A DNA stretch of 64,000 nucleotides from Sphingomicrobium flavum. Its GTDB lineage: Bacteria > Pseudomonadota > Alphaproteobacteria > Sphingomonadales > Sphingomonadaceae. This document shows, piece by piece, positions 40,692 through 51,442 of this stretch (within the stretch, counting starts at the first letter, position 1; every line of letters begins with the position of its first letter). The stretch is from the NCBI RefSeq assembly GCF_024721605.1, contig NZ_CP102630.1, positions 2,197,501 through 2,261,500 of the forward strand. Reading direction: 5' to 3'. Both the position numbers and the translations under genes were made by a program. Below the pieces are notes generated by a model. That model made no database searches, was not told the DNA's origin, and worked only from the letters and a program-made list of their open reading frames with translations.

Positions 40692-41608
40692 AGGGTAATC
40701 CACCGATCCGCCACGACGGCGGCAAAAAGAAAGAAAAGATAGAGGATGGAAAAGCCGAACAACTGCTTTTCAGGCTTCATGTCGGCAGGCTCGGTCGCCT
40801 TGTTCCCCGCTACCTTGATCGCGAGGAACAGGAAAACGAGGTTCAAGCCGATGCTGGTCCAGCCATAGATCGGCCCGGCCAGCCCCAGCGGCCAGGGTGC
40901 CACCGCGGCGGCGACCATCGGGAAGGTGTAAACAAGGACGTGGCGGCGGGTCGACTTGAGGCCCGACACCACCGGCAGCATGGGGATGCCGGCATTGGCA
41001 TAGTCGGTCCGCACGAACAGGCTCAGCGCCCAGAAATGGGGCGGGGTCCACAGGAAGATGATGGTGAAGAGCAGGATCGGCATCAGCGTCACATCGCCGG
41101 TCACCGCCGCCCAGCCGATCAGCGGCGGAAAGGCACCGGCCGCACCGCCGATGACGATATTCTGCGCCGTGCGGGGCTTCAGCCACATCGTGTAGATGAT
41201 GACGTAAAAGAGGATCGAGCCGAGCAGGATGGCGGCGGCCAGATAATTGGTCGCCAGCCCCATCAGCACCACCGACAGGCCCGACAGGCCCACGCCGAAA
41301 TGCAGCGCCGTCTGCTTGTCGAGGCGGCCATCGGGCAGCGGGCGCTTGGCGGTGCGCTTCATCTTGCTGTCGATTTCGGCTTCATACCATTGGTTGAGCG
41401 CACCTGCGGCTCCAGCGCCCAGCGCGATGCACAGGATGGCGGTGAAGGCCAGCACAGGCGGCAGTGTGGTCGGCGCCGCCAGCAGCCCGCACAAAGCGGT
41501 AAAGACGACCAGGCTCATCACGCGCGGCTTGGTCAGCGCGAACAGGTCGCGCCAGTCGGCGGGCAGCATGGCCTGGGGGGCTTGGCTTGGGGTGGGGGCC
41601 GTGGTCAC
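40688..41608 (-). CDS. ctaB: protohaem IX farnesyltransferase
   Basis: Membrane enzyme that farnesylates haem b to haem o, the precursor of haem a. It is 306 residues and nine helices. Two aspartate-rich motifs typical of prenyltransferases are visible: [21 protein letters not shown] (about 85-105) and [15 protein letters not shown] near 210. Start: GTG at 41608 gives family length; an ATG at 41671 would add 21 residues. It begins the ctaB-small ORF-ctaG-ctaE-DUF983-SURF1 unit, physically separated from ctaCD by about 3.2 kb. Confidence 0.94.
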   Translation of the reverse strand: MTTAPTPSQAPQAMLPADWRDLFALTKPRVMSLVVFTALCGLLAAPTTLPPVLAFTAILCIALGAGAAGALNQWYEAEIDSKMKRTAKRPLPDGRLDKQTALHFGVGLSGLSVVLMGLATNYLAAAILLGSILFYVIIYTMWLKPRTAQNIVIGGAAGAFPPLIGWAAVTGDVTLMPILLFTIIFLWTPPHFWALSLFVRTDYANAGIPMLPVVSGLKSTRRHVLVYTFPMVAAAVAPWPLGLAGPIYGWTSIGLNLVFLFLAIKVAGNKATEPADMKPEKQLFGFSILYLFFLFAAVVADRWITL

Positions 41609-41687
41609 GAGGGGGCCTATAAGCGGTTGAGCGGCATGAGAAAAGAGGAGTCTCGCCCGTTCACTTTTCATCCATGCAAGAGGCACT

Positions 41688-42320
41688 ATGATTGCGGCCA
41701 TGTTGAGCCTGACCATTTTCGCGCTGACGCTTCAGCCTGTCGAAACTTCCGCCATGCCGGTGCGCCCCGCACCCGGCGAGACGCCCGTCCCCGACATGAT
41801 CGTGGAAGAAGATATCGTACCCGTGCGGCTGACAACCGAGATGGGCGACATCGTGATCCACCTCGATCGCCTGCGCGCGCCGGTGACGACCAACAACTTC
41901 CTCGCCTATCTCGAGAAGGGGTGGTGGGACGGCCAGCCTTTCTATCGCGCCATGCCTTGGGGCGATGGCGGGCTGATCCAGGGCGGGGTACGCGATGGCA
42001 ACAAGCTGCTGCCGCCCATCGCGCATGAATCGACCGCAGAGACGGGTCTGTCGAACAAGCGCGGCGCCATCGTGATGGCCAATGGCGGGCCCGGCACCGC
42101 GCGCAATGACTTCTTCATCCTGACCGTCGACATCGAAGCCTTCGATTCCAAGGAAGGGCAGCCCGGCTTTGCGCCCTTCGGCATGGTGGTCGAGGGCATG
42201 GATGTGGTCGAAGCCATCCTGGCGGCCCCGGTCGACCCCAATATGGGCGCGGGCCCGATGAAGGGTCAGATGATCGCCAAGCCGGTCAAGATATTGGATG
42301 CAGTGCGCATTACCGACTAG
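41688..42320 (+). CDS. periplasmic cyclophilin-type peptidyl-prolyl isomerase
   Basis: A 210-residue protein with a short N-terminal signal ([16 protein letters not shown]) and a cyclophilin domain from about residue 45: [34 protein letters not shown], and [11 protein letters not shown] in the active-site region. ARNDFFILT and [11 protein letters not shown] also fit. It catalyses proline isomerisation during protein folding, presumably in the periplasm. It is convergent with RlpA, overlapping by 4 bp. It sits in the four-gene insert that divides the cox genes. Confidence 0.88.
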   Translation: MIAAMLSLTIFALTLQPVETSAMPVRPAPGETPVPDMIVEEDIVPVRLTTEMGDIVIHLDRLRAPVTTNNFLAYLEKGWWDGQPFYRAMPWGDGGLIQGGVRDGNKLLPPIAHESTAETGLSNKRGAIVMANGGPGTARNDFFILTVDIEAFDSKEGQPGFAPFGMVVEGMDVVEAILAAPVDPNMGAGPMKGQMIAKPVKILDAVRITD

Positions 42321-42877
42321 GCGCTGGTCAGCACCTTCATGATGACCTTGCCGGTGCCGCTATCCTTCATGCCGATGGCCTCGGCGGCGGCGGTCGAAAG
42401 GTCGATGGCTCGGTCGCCATGATAGGGACCGCGATCATTGATGCGGACCACGACGCTTTCGCCATTGGCGGTATTGGTGACCTCGACCAGTGTATCGAAA
42501 GGCAATTCCTTGTGTGCCGCCGTCATCAATGACGGGTCGAACGTCTCGCCATTGGCGGTCATTTTTCCGGCAAAACCATCGCCGTCGCCATAATAGCTCG
42601 CTTCCACCACCGGGACGTCGGCGGCCAGCGGCGGCGCGATGTCGACGGCAGCCACCGCTTCAGGCGCCAGCATCTGGCTGGCGGCAATGGGAAGGCCGTG
42701 GGGGGAAGCAGGGGTAAGCGGCGCTGCGCTTACCAGGGCGACGGTCGGGACGGTAACCATGAGGGTGCGGCGAACCTTGCGCCGTGCACCACGCGGGCGG
42801 CGCGCCCATAGCGCGCGAACCCTGTCCCGCTTGCGCCGCCGGCCTGCAAGGCTCTGGCGGTTTTTCGCGGTTTTCAT
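42317..42877 (-). CDS. RlpA-like double-psi beta-barrel protein
   Basis: A 186-residue exported protein. A very basic N-terminus (about 1-38, many Arg) precedes a hydrophobic segment (TLMVTVPTVALVSAAPL), then a double-psi barrel. The barrel signature is EASYYGDGDGFAGKMTANGE, TAAHKELPFDTLVEVTN, then VVRINDRGPYHGDRAIDLS. RlpA proteins are septal-ring lytic transglycosylases or peptidoglycan-binding proteins. No C-terminal SPOR domain is present. The catalytic aspartate candidate in the NDRGPY motif is kept. Confidence 0.88.
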   Translation of the reverse strand: MKTAKNRQSLAGRRRKRDRVRALWARRPRGARRKVRRTLMVTVPTVALVSAAPLTPASPHGLPIAASQMLAPEAVAAVDIAPPLAADVPVVEASYYGDGDGFAGKMTANGETFDPSLMTAAHKELPFDTLVEVTNTANGESVVVRINDRGPYHGDRAIDLSTAAAEAIGMKDSGTGKVIMKVLTSA

Positions 42878-42916
42878 GCCATAACAGTGAATGGAGGCAT
42901 GGCCTCGTTCCCGACT

Positions 42917-42946
42917 TCACCCCGGCCCGTGCGTGAGCCGGGGTGA
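42917..42946. terminator. GC hairpin between RlpA and a membrane protein gene
   Basis: TCACCCCGGC / GCCGGGGTGA, a perfect 10-bp stem with a 10-nt loop. No U-tract follows on either strand, so it may be a weak terminator of the leftward membrane-protein gene (stop 42953) or an mRNA-stabilising hairpin. Confidence 0.5.
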
Positions 42947-42952
42947 GACGTT

Positions 42953-43510
42953 CTATCGGGCAATAGCGGAGCGGCGAAAGAACCATGCCGATGTCGCGAA
43001 CAGCGTGACGAACATCAGGTTCACGATCAGCACCTCTGCGACACTATCCTTGGGCTGGAGATGCTTGCCGAGCGCGAACGCTGCCATCATCAGGGCGCCG
43101 CAAATCGCTGCGGCACTCGCCATCACCTTGGCCATGCCACCTGGCTTGAGCCGCGCCAGCATCGCGCCGAAAGCAATGACCGGCAAGCAAAGAAAATAGA
43201 ATTGGTTGAACGCGTCGTTTTCCGAACCCACGATGCCGACCGCCAGGTTGGACCAGATCAGAAAGAGTAGGCCGCCGAAGCCGATCACGGAGGCGAGCCG
43301 ATAATCGCGGTTCGTACGGGAGCGCAACAACAAGTCGAGCACCAGCCCGGTGCCCCCGAGCAGAAGCGTCGCCAGCATGAAATCGAACCCGCTCCAGCCA
43401 AAGCCCGGATCGATCATATAGGCAGTGGTCGCAGCGAGCAGGGGCAATGCAAGGATACCCCATAGAAGGAAGCGCCATCGGTTGGTGGAAGGTTCGCTCG
43501 ACATATTCAT
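42953..43510 (-). CDS. uncharacterised integral membrane protein
   Basis: A 185-residue protein with about six hydrophobic segments (12-32, 41-60, 74-94, 104-121, 128-148, 158-176) and little else. I do not recognise the family. ATG at 43510 (MNMSSEPSTN) is the start, with a second ATG two codons on. It lies 87 bp downstream of the winged-helix membrane regulator and may share its transcript. Both are in the block separating ctaCD from ctaB. Confidence 0.7.
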   Translation of the reverse strand: MNMSSEPSTNRWRFLLWGILALPLLAATTAYMIDPGFGWSGFDFMLATLLLGGTGLVLDLLLRSRTNRDYRLASVIGFGGLLFLIWSNLAVGIVGSENDAFNQFYFLCLPVIAFGAMLARLKPGGMAKVMASAAAICGALMMAAFALGKHLQPKDSVAEVLIVNLMFVTLFATSAWFFRRSAIAR

Positions 43511-43597
43511 TTCATCACCTATTCGTTCGTTACAACTGGCCATGGTGATGGCGCAGCCCCGTCGCAAAGGCATGAGCAAGTGGTGAGCGTTCGGTGA

Positions 43598-44626
43598 TCA
43601 GGCGGTGATGATCGTGCGTCCGGGCGATTCCTGCCGCCACAACAAGGCCGCAACCATGAAGCCGCCAAGCAGCAGGCCTTCGCCGCCCGCCACCGCTGCC
43701 TCTGTCCAGCGACCGAGACTGCCATTGCCCGCAAGACTGCCGAACATACCCAGATCGAGTTGCGAGCCGTGAAAGCGCCGGGCGAGCGCGGCAAGGCTGG
43801 ACGCCATCAACTTGCCCCCTAGCAACGAGATGAGGACGCCCGCACCGAGTCCGCTCAATGCGGCGCCGATCACGGGGCGAGGCCAGATGCCGTCCATCCC
43901 CCCGCCAGCGCGCGCGCCCAGGGCGATCATGGCGCCAAGGATCAGGCCCTCGAGGCCGCCCGTGAACTCATCATGCGGATCGCCGAGGAACAGACTGAAG
44001 CTGCCACTCGCGAGAAGATGGAAGAGGTCGCCGACGATAAAGCCGCCCAGCGCTGCACCCACGACGCTGAACAGGAAGGGCTTGCCGAAGATCCGGCTGG
44101 CCGCGGCCATGCCCAGCATGATGCCAAGTGAACCCAACGCCGCCAAGGCAAGCGTGATCACCGTCATGACGACAAGGATCGCCAACGCTGCATCGTTGCC
44201 GAGCCCTGCTACCAGTCCATAAGCCATGCCACCGACCAGCCCCGCCATACCGCCCCCCAGTGTCCCGACCAGCACGGTCTTCTGCCAGCTCCCGTCCGGT
44301 TTCGTGGCGGCCAATGCAGGCGCGGCGGCGATGAAGCGGTAGCCGCGCTTGGGCACGGTTTCGATAAAGCGCGGATTGGCGGCATCGTCGACCAGCGCCT
44401 TGCGTACTTCCTTGATCGCCTGGGTCAGCGCTTCGTCGCCCACGGTCACGCCGGGCCACACCGCTTCGAACAGCTCGTCCTTGGAAAAGAGGCGGCCGGG
44501 ATTGGCGGCGAGCAGCGCCAGCAGGTCGAAGGGGCGAGGCTGGAGCGCGACCGGCGCACCGTCCCGGCGCAGCTGGTGGGCGGCGGGGTCGAGCGTGAAA
44601 TCGGCGAAGTGGATCAGGTCTGCCAT
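43598..44626 (-). CDS. membrane-anchored winged-helix transcription regulator
   Basis: A 342-residue fusion of a DNA-binding and a membrane domain. Residues 1-95 form an OmpR/PhoB-type winged helix: FADFTLDPAAHQLRR, PRPFDLLALLAANPGRLFSK, AVWPGVTVGDEALTQAIKEV and TVPKRGYRFIAA. From about residue 110 it is Gly/Ala-rich with eight or so hydrophobic segments to residue 330. It lacks a receiver domain, so it resembles ToxR/CadC-type one-component regulators, but with a polytopic instead of single-span membrane part. Signal and target genes are unknown. It follows the ctaD terminator. Confidence 0.82.
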   Translation of the reverse strand: MADLIHFADFTLDPAAHQLRRDGAPVALQPRPFDLLALLAANPGRLFSKDELFEAVWPGVTVGDEALTQAIKEVRKALVDDAANPRFIETVPKRGYRFIAAAPALAATKPDGSWQKTVLVGTLGGGMAGLVGGMAYGLVAGLGNDAALAILVVMTVITLALAALGSLGIMLGMAAASRIFGKPFLFSVVGAALGGFIVGDLFHLLASGSFSLFLGDPHDEFTGGLEGLILGAMIALGARAGGGMDGIWPRPVIGAALSGLGAGVLISLLGGKLMASSLAALARRFHGSQLDLGMFGSLAGNGSLGRWTEAAVAGGEGLLLGGFMVAALLWRQESPGRTIITA

Positions 44627-44755
44627 GCTTGCCTTAGCGATAGCATGGTTTGGGGTGGTGTGAAGCGGGGCGCTAACGGCGCGGGGCGGCCCGCGCCGTC
44701 GGTCCTGTCGCCCGGCGGGGCGCAGGCCGTCCGCTTCTGCGCGTCTCTCGCACAA

Positions 44756-44790
44756 GAAAAAGGCCGCCCCGACGGGACGGCCTTTCCCTT
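44756..44790 (-). terminator. terminator of ctaCD
   Basis: On the minus strand AGGCCGTCCC-GTC-GGGGCGGCCT, then TTTTTCTTGTG. It lies 20 bp after the ctaD stop, so ctaC-ctaD are transcribed apart from ctaB and the later genes. Confidence 0.88.
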
Positions 44791-44809
44791 GTTCTCGGTG
44801 CTGCGAAGA

Positions 44810-46501
<1,692 letters not shown>

Positions 46502-46507
46502 CTATCT

Positions 46508-47530
46508 TCAGGCCGTGGCCGGTTCTTCGGTCGCATCTTCGGAATTGGTCACTTCGGCCTCGACGGCCTCGGCTTCTTCTTCCGCATCTGCACCGGCATC
46601 CATGCTGCCGCCCTTGGAGGCGACCCATTCTTCGAAACGCTCGGGGCTGACCACCTCGATGGCGATCGGCATATAGGCGTGGCGCGGTCCGCACAGCTCG
46701 CTGCACTGGCCGAAATAGACGCCGGGCTCGTCAACCTTGACCCAGGTCTCGTTGAGGCGGCCGGGCACCGCGTCCATCTTCATCCACATCGAAGGCATGG
46801 CGAAGCTGTGCAGCACGTCGGCGCTGGTGACGATAAACTTCACCGTCTTGCCGGCCGGGATCACGATCCGCTCGTCCACTGCCAGCAAGGCGGGGCCGTC
46901 CGCATCGGTGCGGAAGCGCTCGCCTTCGGGGCGCAGCGGGTCATTTTCTTCCTTCAGCATGTTGGCGAAGAAGCTGACGCCATTGTCCGGATAGTCATAA
47001 CCCCAATACCATTGATAGCCGGTCACCTTGATGGTGAGGTCGGCAGGCGGCGGGCTATACTGCTTCTGGATCAGCTTGATCGAGGGCACGGCGATGACCA
47101 CCAGAATGATCACGGGGACCACCGTCCAGATCACTTCGATGAGCGTGTTGTGCGTGGTGCGCGAGGGCGTCGGGTTGGCGCTGCGACGAAAACGCACCAT
47201 CGCGTAGAGCAGCAGCGCGAGGACGACGATGCTGATCACGGTGATCAGCGGCACCAGCCAGATATTGTGGAAATCGGCGGCATATTGGCCGACTTCGGTA
47301 TATTGGTCCTGCAGGCCGAAGCGACCATCGGGCAGGCCCTTGCCTTCGGTCGGCGTGGCATATTCGAAGCTGCTGGCCGGTGCCTCGCTGGCTTCGGCCG
47401 GGGCTTCGCCTTCGGCGGCACTGCCATCGACGGCGGTGACTTCGGTGGTGTCCGCGACCGGGGCCGGGGTGGCCGTTGCGGCAGCGGGGGCCAGCAGAGC
47501 AGCGGCCAGGGCGATGAGCCATCGCTTCAT
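46508..47530 (-). CDS. ctaC: cytochrome c oxidase subunit II
   Basis: Carries the CuA centre that accepts electrons from cytochrome c. The 340-residue protein has a signal peptide (1-21), a 50-residue Ala/Glu-rich spacer, two helices (about 91-111 and 134-152) and the cupredoxin domain. CuA ligands are His241, Cys276, Cys280, His284 and Met287 in QCSELCGPRHAYM. The tail (about 305-340) is a Glu/Ala-rich acidic extension not needed for CuA, and possibly a cytochrome-docking or flexible tail. It is the first gene of the ctaC-ctaD unit; start at 47530 with an ATG pair two codons upstream as an alternative. Confidence 0.96.
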   Translation of the reverse strand: MKRWLIALAAALLAPAAATATPAPVADTTEVTAVDGSAAEGEAPAEASEAPASSFEYATPTEGKGLPDGRFGLQDQYTEVGQYAADFHNIWLVPLITVISIVVLALLLYAMVRFRRSANPTPSRTTHNTLIEVIWTVVPVIILVVIAVPSIKLIQKQYSPPPADLTIKVTGYQWYWGYDYPDNGVSFFANMLKEENDPLRPEGERFRTDADGPALLAVDERIVIPAGKTVKFIVTSADVLHSFAMPSMWMKMDAVPGRLNETWVKVDEPGVYFGQCSELCGPRHAYMPIAIEVVSPERFEEWVASKGGSMDAGADAEEEAEAVEAEVTNSEDATEEPATA

Positions 47531-47710
47531 TATCATTGTCGCTCCAAACGTTTCGCGCGCGTTAAGACGAAGGCGGGCAGCCCCCGAAATTGCGCGCCTT
47601 ATAGGCAGCAACGCACCCTACCTCAAGCACTGGATGTAACGGCGTGCCGCCCATGCTTGCAGCGGGCGCTGCGGCGGCCTAAGTCGGGCCGGTAGGCGAA
47701 GGAGCAAGGC

Positions 47711-48289
47711 ATGACCGAAGACGAGATTTTGGCAGAATTCCGCGAAGCAGAGGCGCTGCTGGAAGGCCATTTCATCCTGTCGTCGGGCCTGCGCAGCGCG
47801 CGCTATCTGCAGTGCGCCCGCGTGCTCATGGATCCCAAACGCGCCTCTCGGCTGGCAGAGGCGCTGGCCGCGAAGATCGATTCTTCGGTGCGCGATTCCA
47901 TCCAAGTCGTCGTCTCGCCCGCCATGGGCGGGGTGATCATCGGCCATGAAATGGGCCGCGCATTGGGCAAGGAGGCCATGTTCCTCGAACGGCCCGATGG
48001 CGTCTTTCATTTTCGCCGTGGCTTCGCGCTCGAACCCGGCGCCAAGGTGTTGATGGTCGAGGATATCGTGACCACCGGCCTGTCGAGCCGCGAGGCCATC
48101 AAGGCAGTGAATGACGCCGGCGGCGAGGTGGTCGGCGAAGTCAGCCTGATCGATCGCGGCGGCGGCCACACGCTGGGCGTGCCCTATTGGGCGCTGATGA
48201 AGCTCGAAATCCCTACCTATGAAGCCGACGCGCTACCGCCCGAACTGGCGGCCATCCCCGCCATCAAGCCCGGAAGCCGCGCGGCTTGA
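47711..48289 (+). CDS. pyrE: orotate phosphoribosyltransferase
   Basis: Fifth step of de novo UMP synthesis: orotate plus PRPP to OMP. It is 192 residues. The PRPP motif VLMVEDIVTTGLSSREAI lies near residue 120, and SSGLRSARYLQCARVL and VSPAMGGVIIGHEMGRAL are family blocks. A GAAGGAGC ribosome site precedes the ATG. It is first in a run of coupled genes; its stop overlaps the next start (TTGA). Confidence 0.96.
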   Translation: MTEDEILAEFREAEALLEGHFILSSGLRSARYLQCARVLMDPKRASRLAEALAAKIDSSVRDSIQVVVSPAMGGVIIGHEMGRALGKEAMFLERPDGVFHFRRGFALEPGAKVLMVEDIVTTGLSSREAIKAVNDAGGEVVGEVSLIDRGGGHTLGVPYWALMKLEIPTYEADALPPELAAIPAIKPGSRAA

Positions 48290-49332
48290 AGCGCTGGTTT
48301 CCGCTAACGCTTGCGGCCCTGCTTGCCGCCTGCTCCTCGGCGCCCAACGCCGAGCCGGACCCGACCGACCACCTCTTGCCAGCCCATCATGATCCGCAGC
48401 GGATTACCGACGCCTATGCATTTGACGGCGAAATCCGGGTCCATGGCGGCAAGTGGGATGGCTGGACGTCAGTCGGCGGTCATCACGCTGGCGTGAATTG
48501 GCCTTGGGCGTCGGCTACCAAGCAAGTCGTCGCAGTCCTGGTCATGCAGGAGGTCGAGCGCGGCAGGCTGGCGCTCGATACGCCAGTATCTACCTATTGG
48601 CCCGATTGGCCGACTGCATTCTCGGCGCCGACAGTCCGCCAGCTTCTCCAGCACCAGTCGGGCCTCGCCAATCCAGATGACAGCGCGCCCGACGCGAACG
48701 GCTTCCCATCTGCCTATGGCGAGGGTGTGAGCGAAAAATACTGCCTGCTCGAGATGTCGCCCCCCGGCGGCGACACGTGGCGCTACAACAATTGCGATTA
48801 TGTCATGCTTGGTCTGATCCTCGAACAGGTGACGGGAGAAGATATCGCCGCCCTGGTCCAGGCACGGATCGGCGAACCGTCAGGCTGGAACAACACCCGC
48901 CTGCTCGACCGCGACGGCGCGCGCGACTATGTCGCCCGCAGCGAGGTCAGCGACCGGCGAATCTCAGGCTATGGCACCTCGGGCGCGCTGATCGGCCCGC
49001 TCACCGACATGATCCTTTTCGACCGCGCTTTGATGAGCGGCGCCTTATTGTCTGACAATTCGCGCGCCATTCTTTGGCAGGGTAATCCGGCGCTCGGCTT
49101 TATGGGATTGGGACAATGGTCGTTCGAGGCGCCACTGCGCAACTGCACGTCCCCGGTGCGCATCATCGAACGGCGCGGCGCGATCGCAAACTACCAGGTG
49201 CGCAATCTCATTCTGCCCGACTCCGACATCGCCATCGCCATCGCGCTCGTCAAAAGTGATTTCGACTTTGGCGAAATCTGGACCGGAAGCGGCTTCATGC
49301 ATGACATGCTCTCGGCTATTGCCTGCCGATGA
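48286..49332 (+). CDS. serine hydrolase (beta-lactamase/PBP4*-like) lipoprotein
   Basis: A 348-residue protein with a lipoprotein signal ([14 protein letters not shown], lipobox Cys near 16) and a class C beta-lactamase-like domain. The SxxK motif is SATK near residue 77, and the tyrosine motif is YNNCDYV near 168. A typical HxG third motif is not clear; the region reads [12 protein letters not shown]. It may be an esterase, D-amino-acid peptidase or inactive relative rather than a true beta-lactamase. Start is TTG inside the pyrE stop. Its placement between pyrE and pdxJ is unusual. Confidence 0.84.
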   Translation: MKRWFPLTLAALLAACSSAPNAEPDPTDHLLPAHHDPQRITDAYAFDGEIRVHGGKWDGWTSVGGHHAGVNWPWASATKQVVAVLVMQEVERGRLALDTPVSTYWPDWPTAFSAPTVRQLLQHQSGLANPDDSAPDANGFPSAYGEGVSEKYCLLEMSPPGGDTWRYNNCDYVMLGLILEQVTGEDIAALVQARIGEPSGWNNTRLLDRDGARDYVARSEVSDRRISGYGTSGALIGPLTDMILFDRALMSGALLSDNSRAILWQGNPALGFMGLGQWSFEAPLRNCTSPVRIIERRGAIANYQVRNLILPDSDIAIAIALVKSDFDFGEIWTGSGFMHDMLSAIACR

Positions 49333-50069
49333 CCAACAGACTGCGCCTTGGGGTCAATATCGACCATGTTGCCACGATCCGGAATGCGCGGGGCGGGGAT
49401 CATCCCGATCCGGTGCGCGCGGCGCAGATCGTTGCTGCGGTCGGCGGCGACGGGATTACCGCGCATCTGCGCGAAGACCGGCGCCATATTCGCGACGATG
49501 ATTTGAAGCGCATCCAGGATGCGACCGATCTGCCGCTCAACCTGGAAATGGCGGCGACCGAGGAGATGCTGGAGATTGCGCTGCGCCACCAGCCGCACGC
49601 CGCCTGCATCGTGCCCGAAAAGCGCGAGGAGCGGACGACCGAAGGCGGGCTGGATGCCGCCGGGCTGCACAACCAGCTCGCCCCCGTCGTCACCCGGCTT
49701 GCCGATGCGGGCATCCGCGTCAGCCTGTTCATCGCTGCCGAGGAACGGCAGCTCGATGCCGCGCTGCGCCTTGGCGCGCCGGTGGTGGAATTTCACACCG
49801 GCGAATATGCCCACGCTTTCCTCGATGGCGACAATGAGAAACTGAGCCGCGAATTGACGCGCCTCAGCGACATGGCCGCGCTTGCTGCCAAGAATGGCAT
49901 CGAGCCCCATGCCGGTCACGGCCTTACTTATGAAAATGTTCAGCCCATCGCCGCCATCCCGCAGATCGCCGAGCTCAATATCGGCCATTATCTGGTGGGC
50001 GAGGCGATCTTCGTCGGGCTGGAGCGCGCGGTGCAGCGCATGCGCGACCTGATGGATGCGGCGCGGTGA
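49329..50069 (+). CDS. pdxJ: pyridoxine 5'-phosphate synthase
   Basis: Final ring-closing step of DXP-dependent vitamin B6 synthesis. It is 246 residues, a TIM barrel. Signatures: [20 protein letters not shown] at the N-terminus, [13 protein letters not shown] in the phosphate-binding area, and [11 protein letters not shown]. The terminal [20 protein letters not shown] and [16 protein letters not shown] blocks are typical. Coupled on both sides: ATGA with the hydrolase and GTGA with acpS. Confidence 0.97.
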   Translation: MTNRLRLGVNIDHVATIRNARGGDHPDPVRAAQIVAAVGGDGITAHLREDRRHIRDDDLKRIQDATDLPLNLEMAATEEMLEIALRHQPHAACIVPEKREERTTEGGLDAAGLHNQLAPVVTRLADAGIRVSLFIAAEERQLDAALRLGAPVVEFHTGEYAHAFLDGDNEKLSRELTRLSDMAALAAKNGIEPHAGHGLTYENVQPIAAIPQIAELNIGHYLVGEAIFVGLERAVQRMRDLMDAAR

Positions 50070-50473
50070 TTGTCGGCCTCGGTTCCGACCTGTGCAATAT
50101 CGAGCGCATTCAGAAATCGCTCGACCGCTTCGGCGACCGCTTCCTGGAACGCAGCTTCACCGATGTCGAACGCGCCAAGGCGAAGCGCCGCCCCTTTACC
50201 GCAGCAGGCACGCTGGCCAAGCGCTTTGCCGCCAAGGAAGCCTTCTCCAAGGCGGTCGGCACCGGGTTCAAGCGCGGCGTCTATATGAAGGATATCGGGG
50301 TGGTGAACGCCCCATCGGGCGCGCCGACGCTGAAATTGACCGGCGGGGCGAAGGAACGGCTTGACGCGCTGACCCCGGAAGGCCACGCGATGCACGTCCA
50401 TCTGACGCTGACCGACGACCATCCCTGGGCACAGGCCTTCGTCATCCTGGAAGCCCTGCCCGACCATGAGTGA
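50066..50473 (+). CDS. acpS: holo-[acyl-carrier-protein] synthase
   Basis: Transfers 4'-phosphopantetheine from CoA to acyl carrier protein. It is 135 residues. Motifs [20 protein letters not shown] with the Mg-binding Asp and [17 protein letters not shown] with the Glu are in place. [17 protein letters not shown] ends the domain. Start is GTG overlapping the pdxJ stop. The 3' end overlaps lepB by 8 bp. Confidence 0.96.
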   Translation: MIVGLGSDLCNIERIQKSLDRFGDRFLERSFTDVERAKAKRRPFTAAGTLAKRFAAKEAFSKAVGTGFKRGVYMKDIGVVNAPSGAPTLKLTGGAKERLDALTPEGHAMHVHLTLTDDHPWAQAFVILEALPDHE

Positions 50474-51419
50474 TTCCGTGTCCCAGTCCAATCTGAAGCG
50501 CAAAATGAAGGAATATGGCCGGCTCGCCTGGGCCGAAACCAAGGGCATGTTCTGGGTACTGCTCGCCGTGCTGGGGGTGCACAGCTTCATCGCCAAGCCC
50601 TTCTATATCCCGTCCGAATCGATGATGCCCATCCTGCTGACGGGCGACCGGCTGGTGGTGACCAAATACCCCTATGGCTACAGCTTCGTTTCCCCCACCA
50701 TTCCCAACCCAGTGGGCATCGTCCAGGCGCTGGTGCCGGGCGGCGAGCCGGGCGGCTGGACCGTCACCTTGCCGCCGATGGAAGGGCGGCTGTTCGGCTC
50801 CATGCCCAAGCGCGGCGATGTCGTGATCGTCACCCCGCGCGGCAAGAATGAAGATTATATCAAGCGCGTCATCGGCCTGCCGGGCGATACGATCGAGGTC
50901 GATAACGGCCATCTCGTCATCAATGGCGAGCCGGTGCTGCGCGAGCGCGCCGACGATATCCTGATTCCGGTCGATGAAAATTCGCCCTGCGGACGCGAAA
51001 CCAACCTGCTCAATTACGACACCCGGTTGGTCAGCCTGATCGTCACCGGCGAAGATGGGCGCGATTATTGCGCGCTGCCCATCGTGCGCGAAACGCTGCC
51101 CAACGGGGTCAGCTATGACACCGTCGAGCTGGGGCAGAGCGACGGCGATGATTATGACATGATCACGGTGCCCGAAGGCCATGTCTTCCTGATGGGCGAC
51201 AATCGCGACATGTCCTCGGACAGCCGCTTTCCCGCCGACGAGCCCTATAACGGCCTGGGCGGGGCAATGCCGGTCGAACATATTGGCGGGCGCGCCGAAT
51301 TCATCACCTTCTCGCTCGATGGCAGCACGGGCTGGAATCCGGCGACATGGTGGTCGTCATTGCGCGATGGGCGTGCAGGCAATAGCCTGCGCACCAAGGC
51401 CGCGGAGGCCGCCGAGTAG
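50466..51419 (+). CDS. lepB: signal peptidase I
   Basis: Inner-membrane Ser-Lys protease that removes signal peptides from exported proteins. It is 317 residues. One membrane segment near 25-42 is followed by the catalytic serine in [16 protein letters not shown] and the lysine in [15 protein letters not shown]. The box E region reads [17 protein letters not shown] long loop of about 90 residues between boxes D and E (about 150-240) is an extracytoplasmic insertion seen in other proteobacterial LepB. rnc and era, often next in this order in Alphaproteobacteria, do not follow. Confidence 0.96.
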   Translation: MSDSVSQSNLKRKMKEYGRLAWAETKGMFWVLLAVLGVHSFIAKPFYIPSESMMPILLTGDRLVVTKYPYGYSFVSPTIPNPVGIVQALVPGGEPGGWTVTLPPMEGRLFGSMPKRGDVVIVTPRGKNEDYIKRVIGLPGDTIEVDNGHLVINGEPVLRERADDILIPVDENSPCGRETNLLNYDTRLVSLIVTGEDGRDYCALPIVRETLPNGVSYDTVELGQSDGDDYDMITVPEGHVFLMGDNRDMSSDSRFPADEPYNGLGGAMPVEHIGGRAEFITFSLDGSTGWNPATWWSSLRDGRAGNSLRTKAAEAAE

Positions 51420-51442
51420 GAACAGGCAACAAGGGGGGACAT

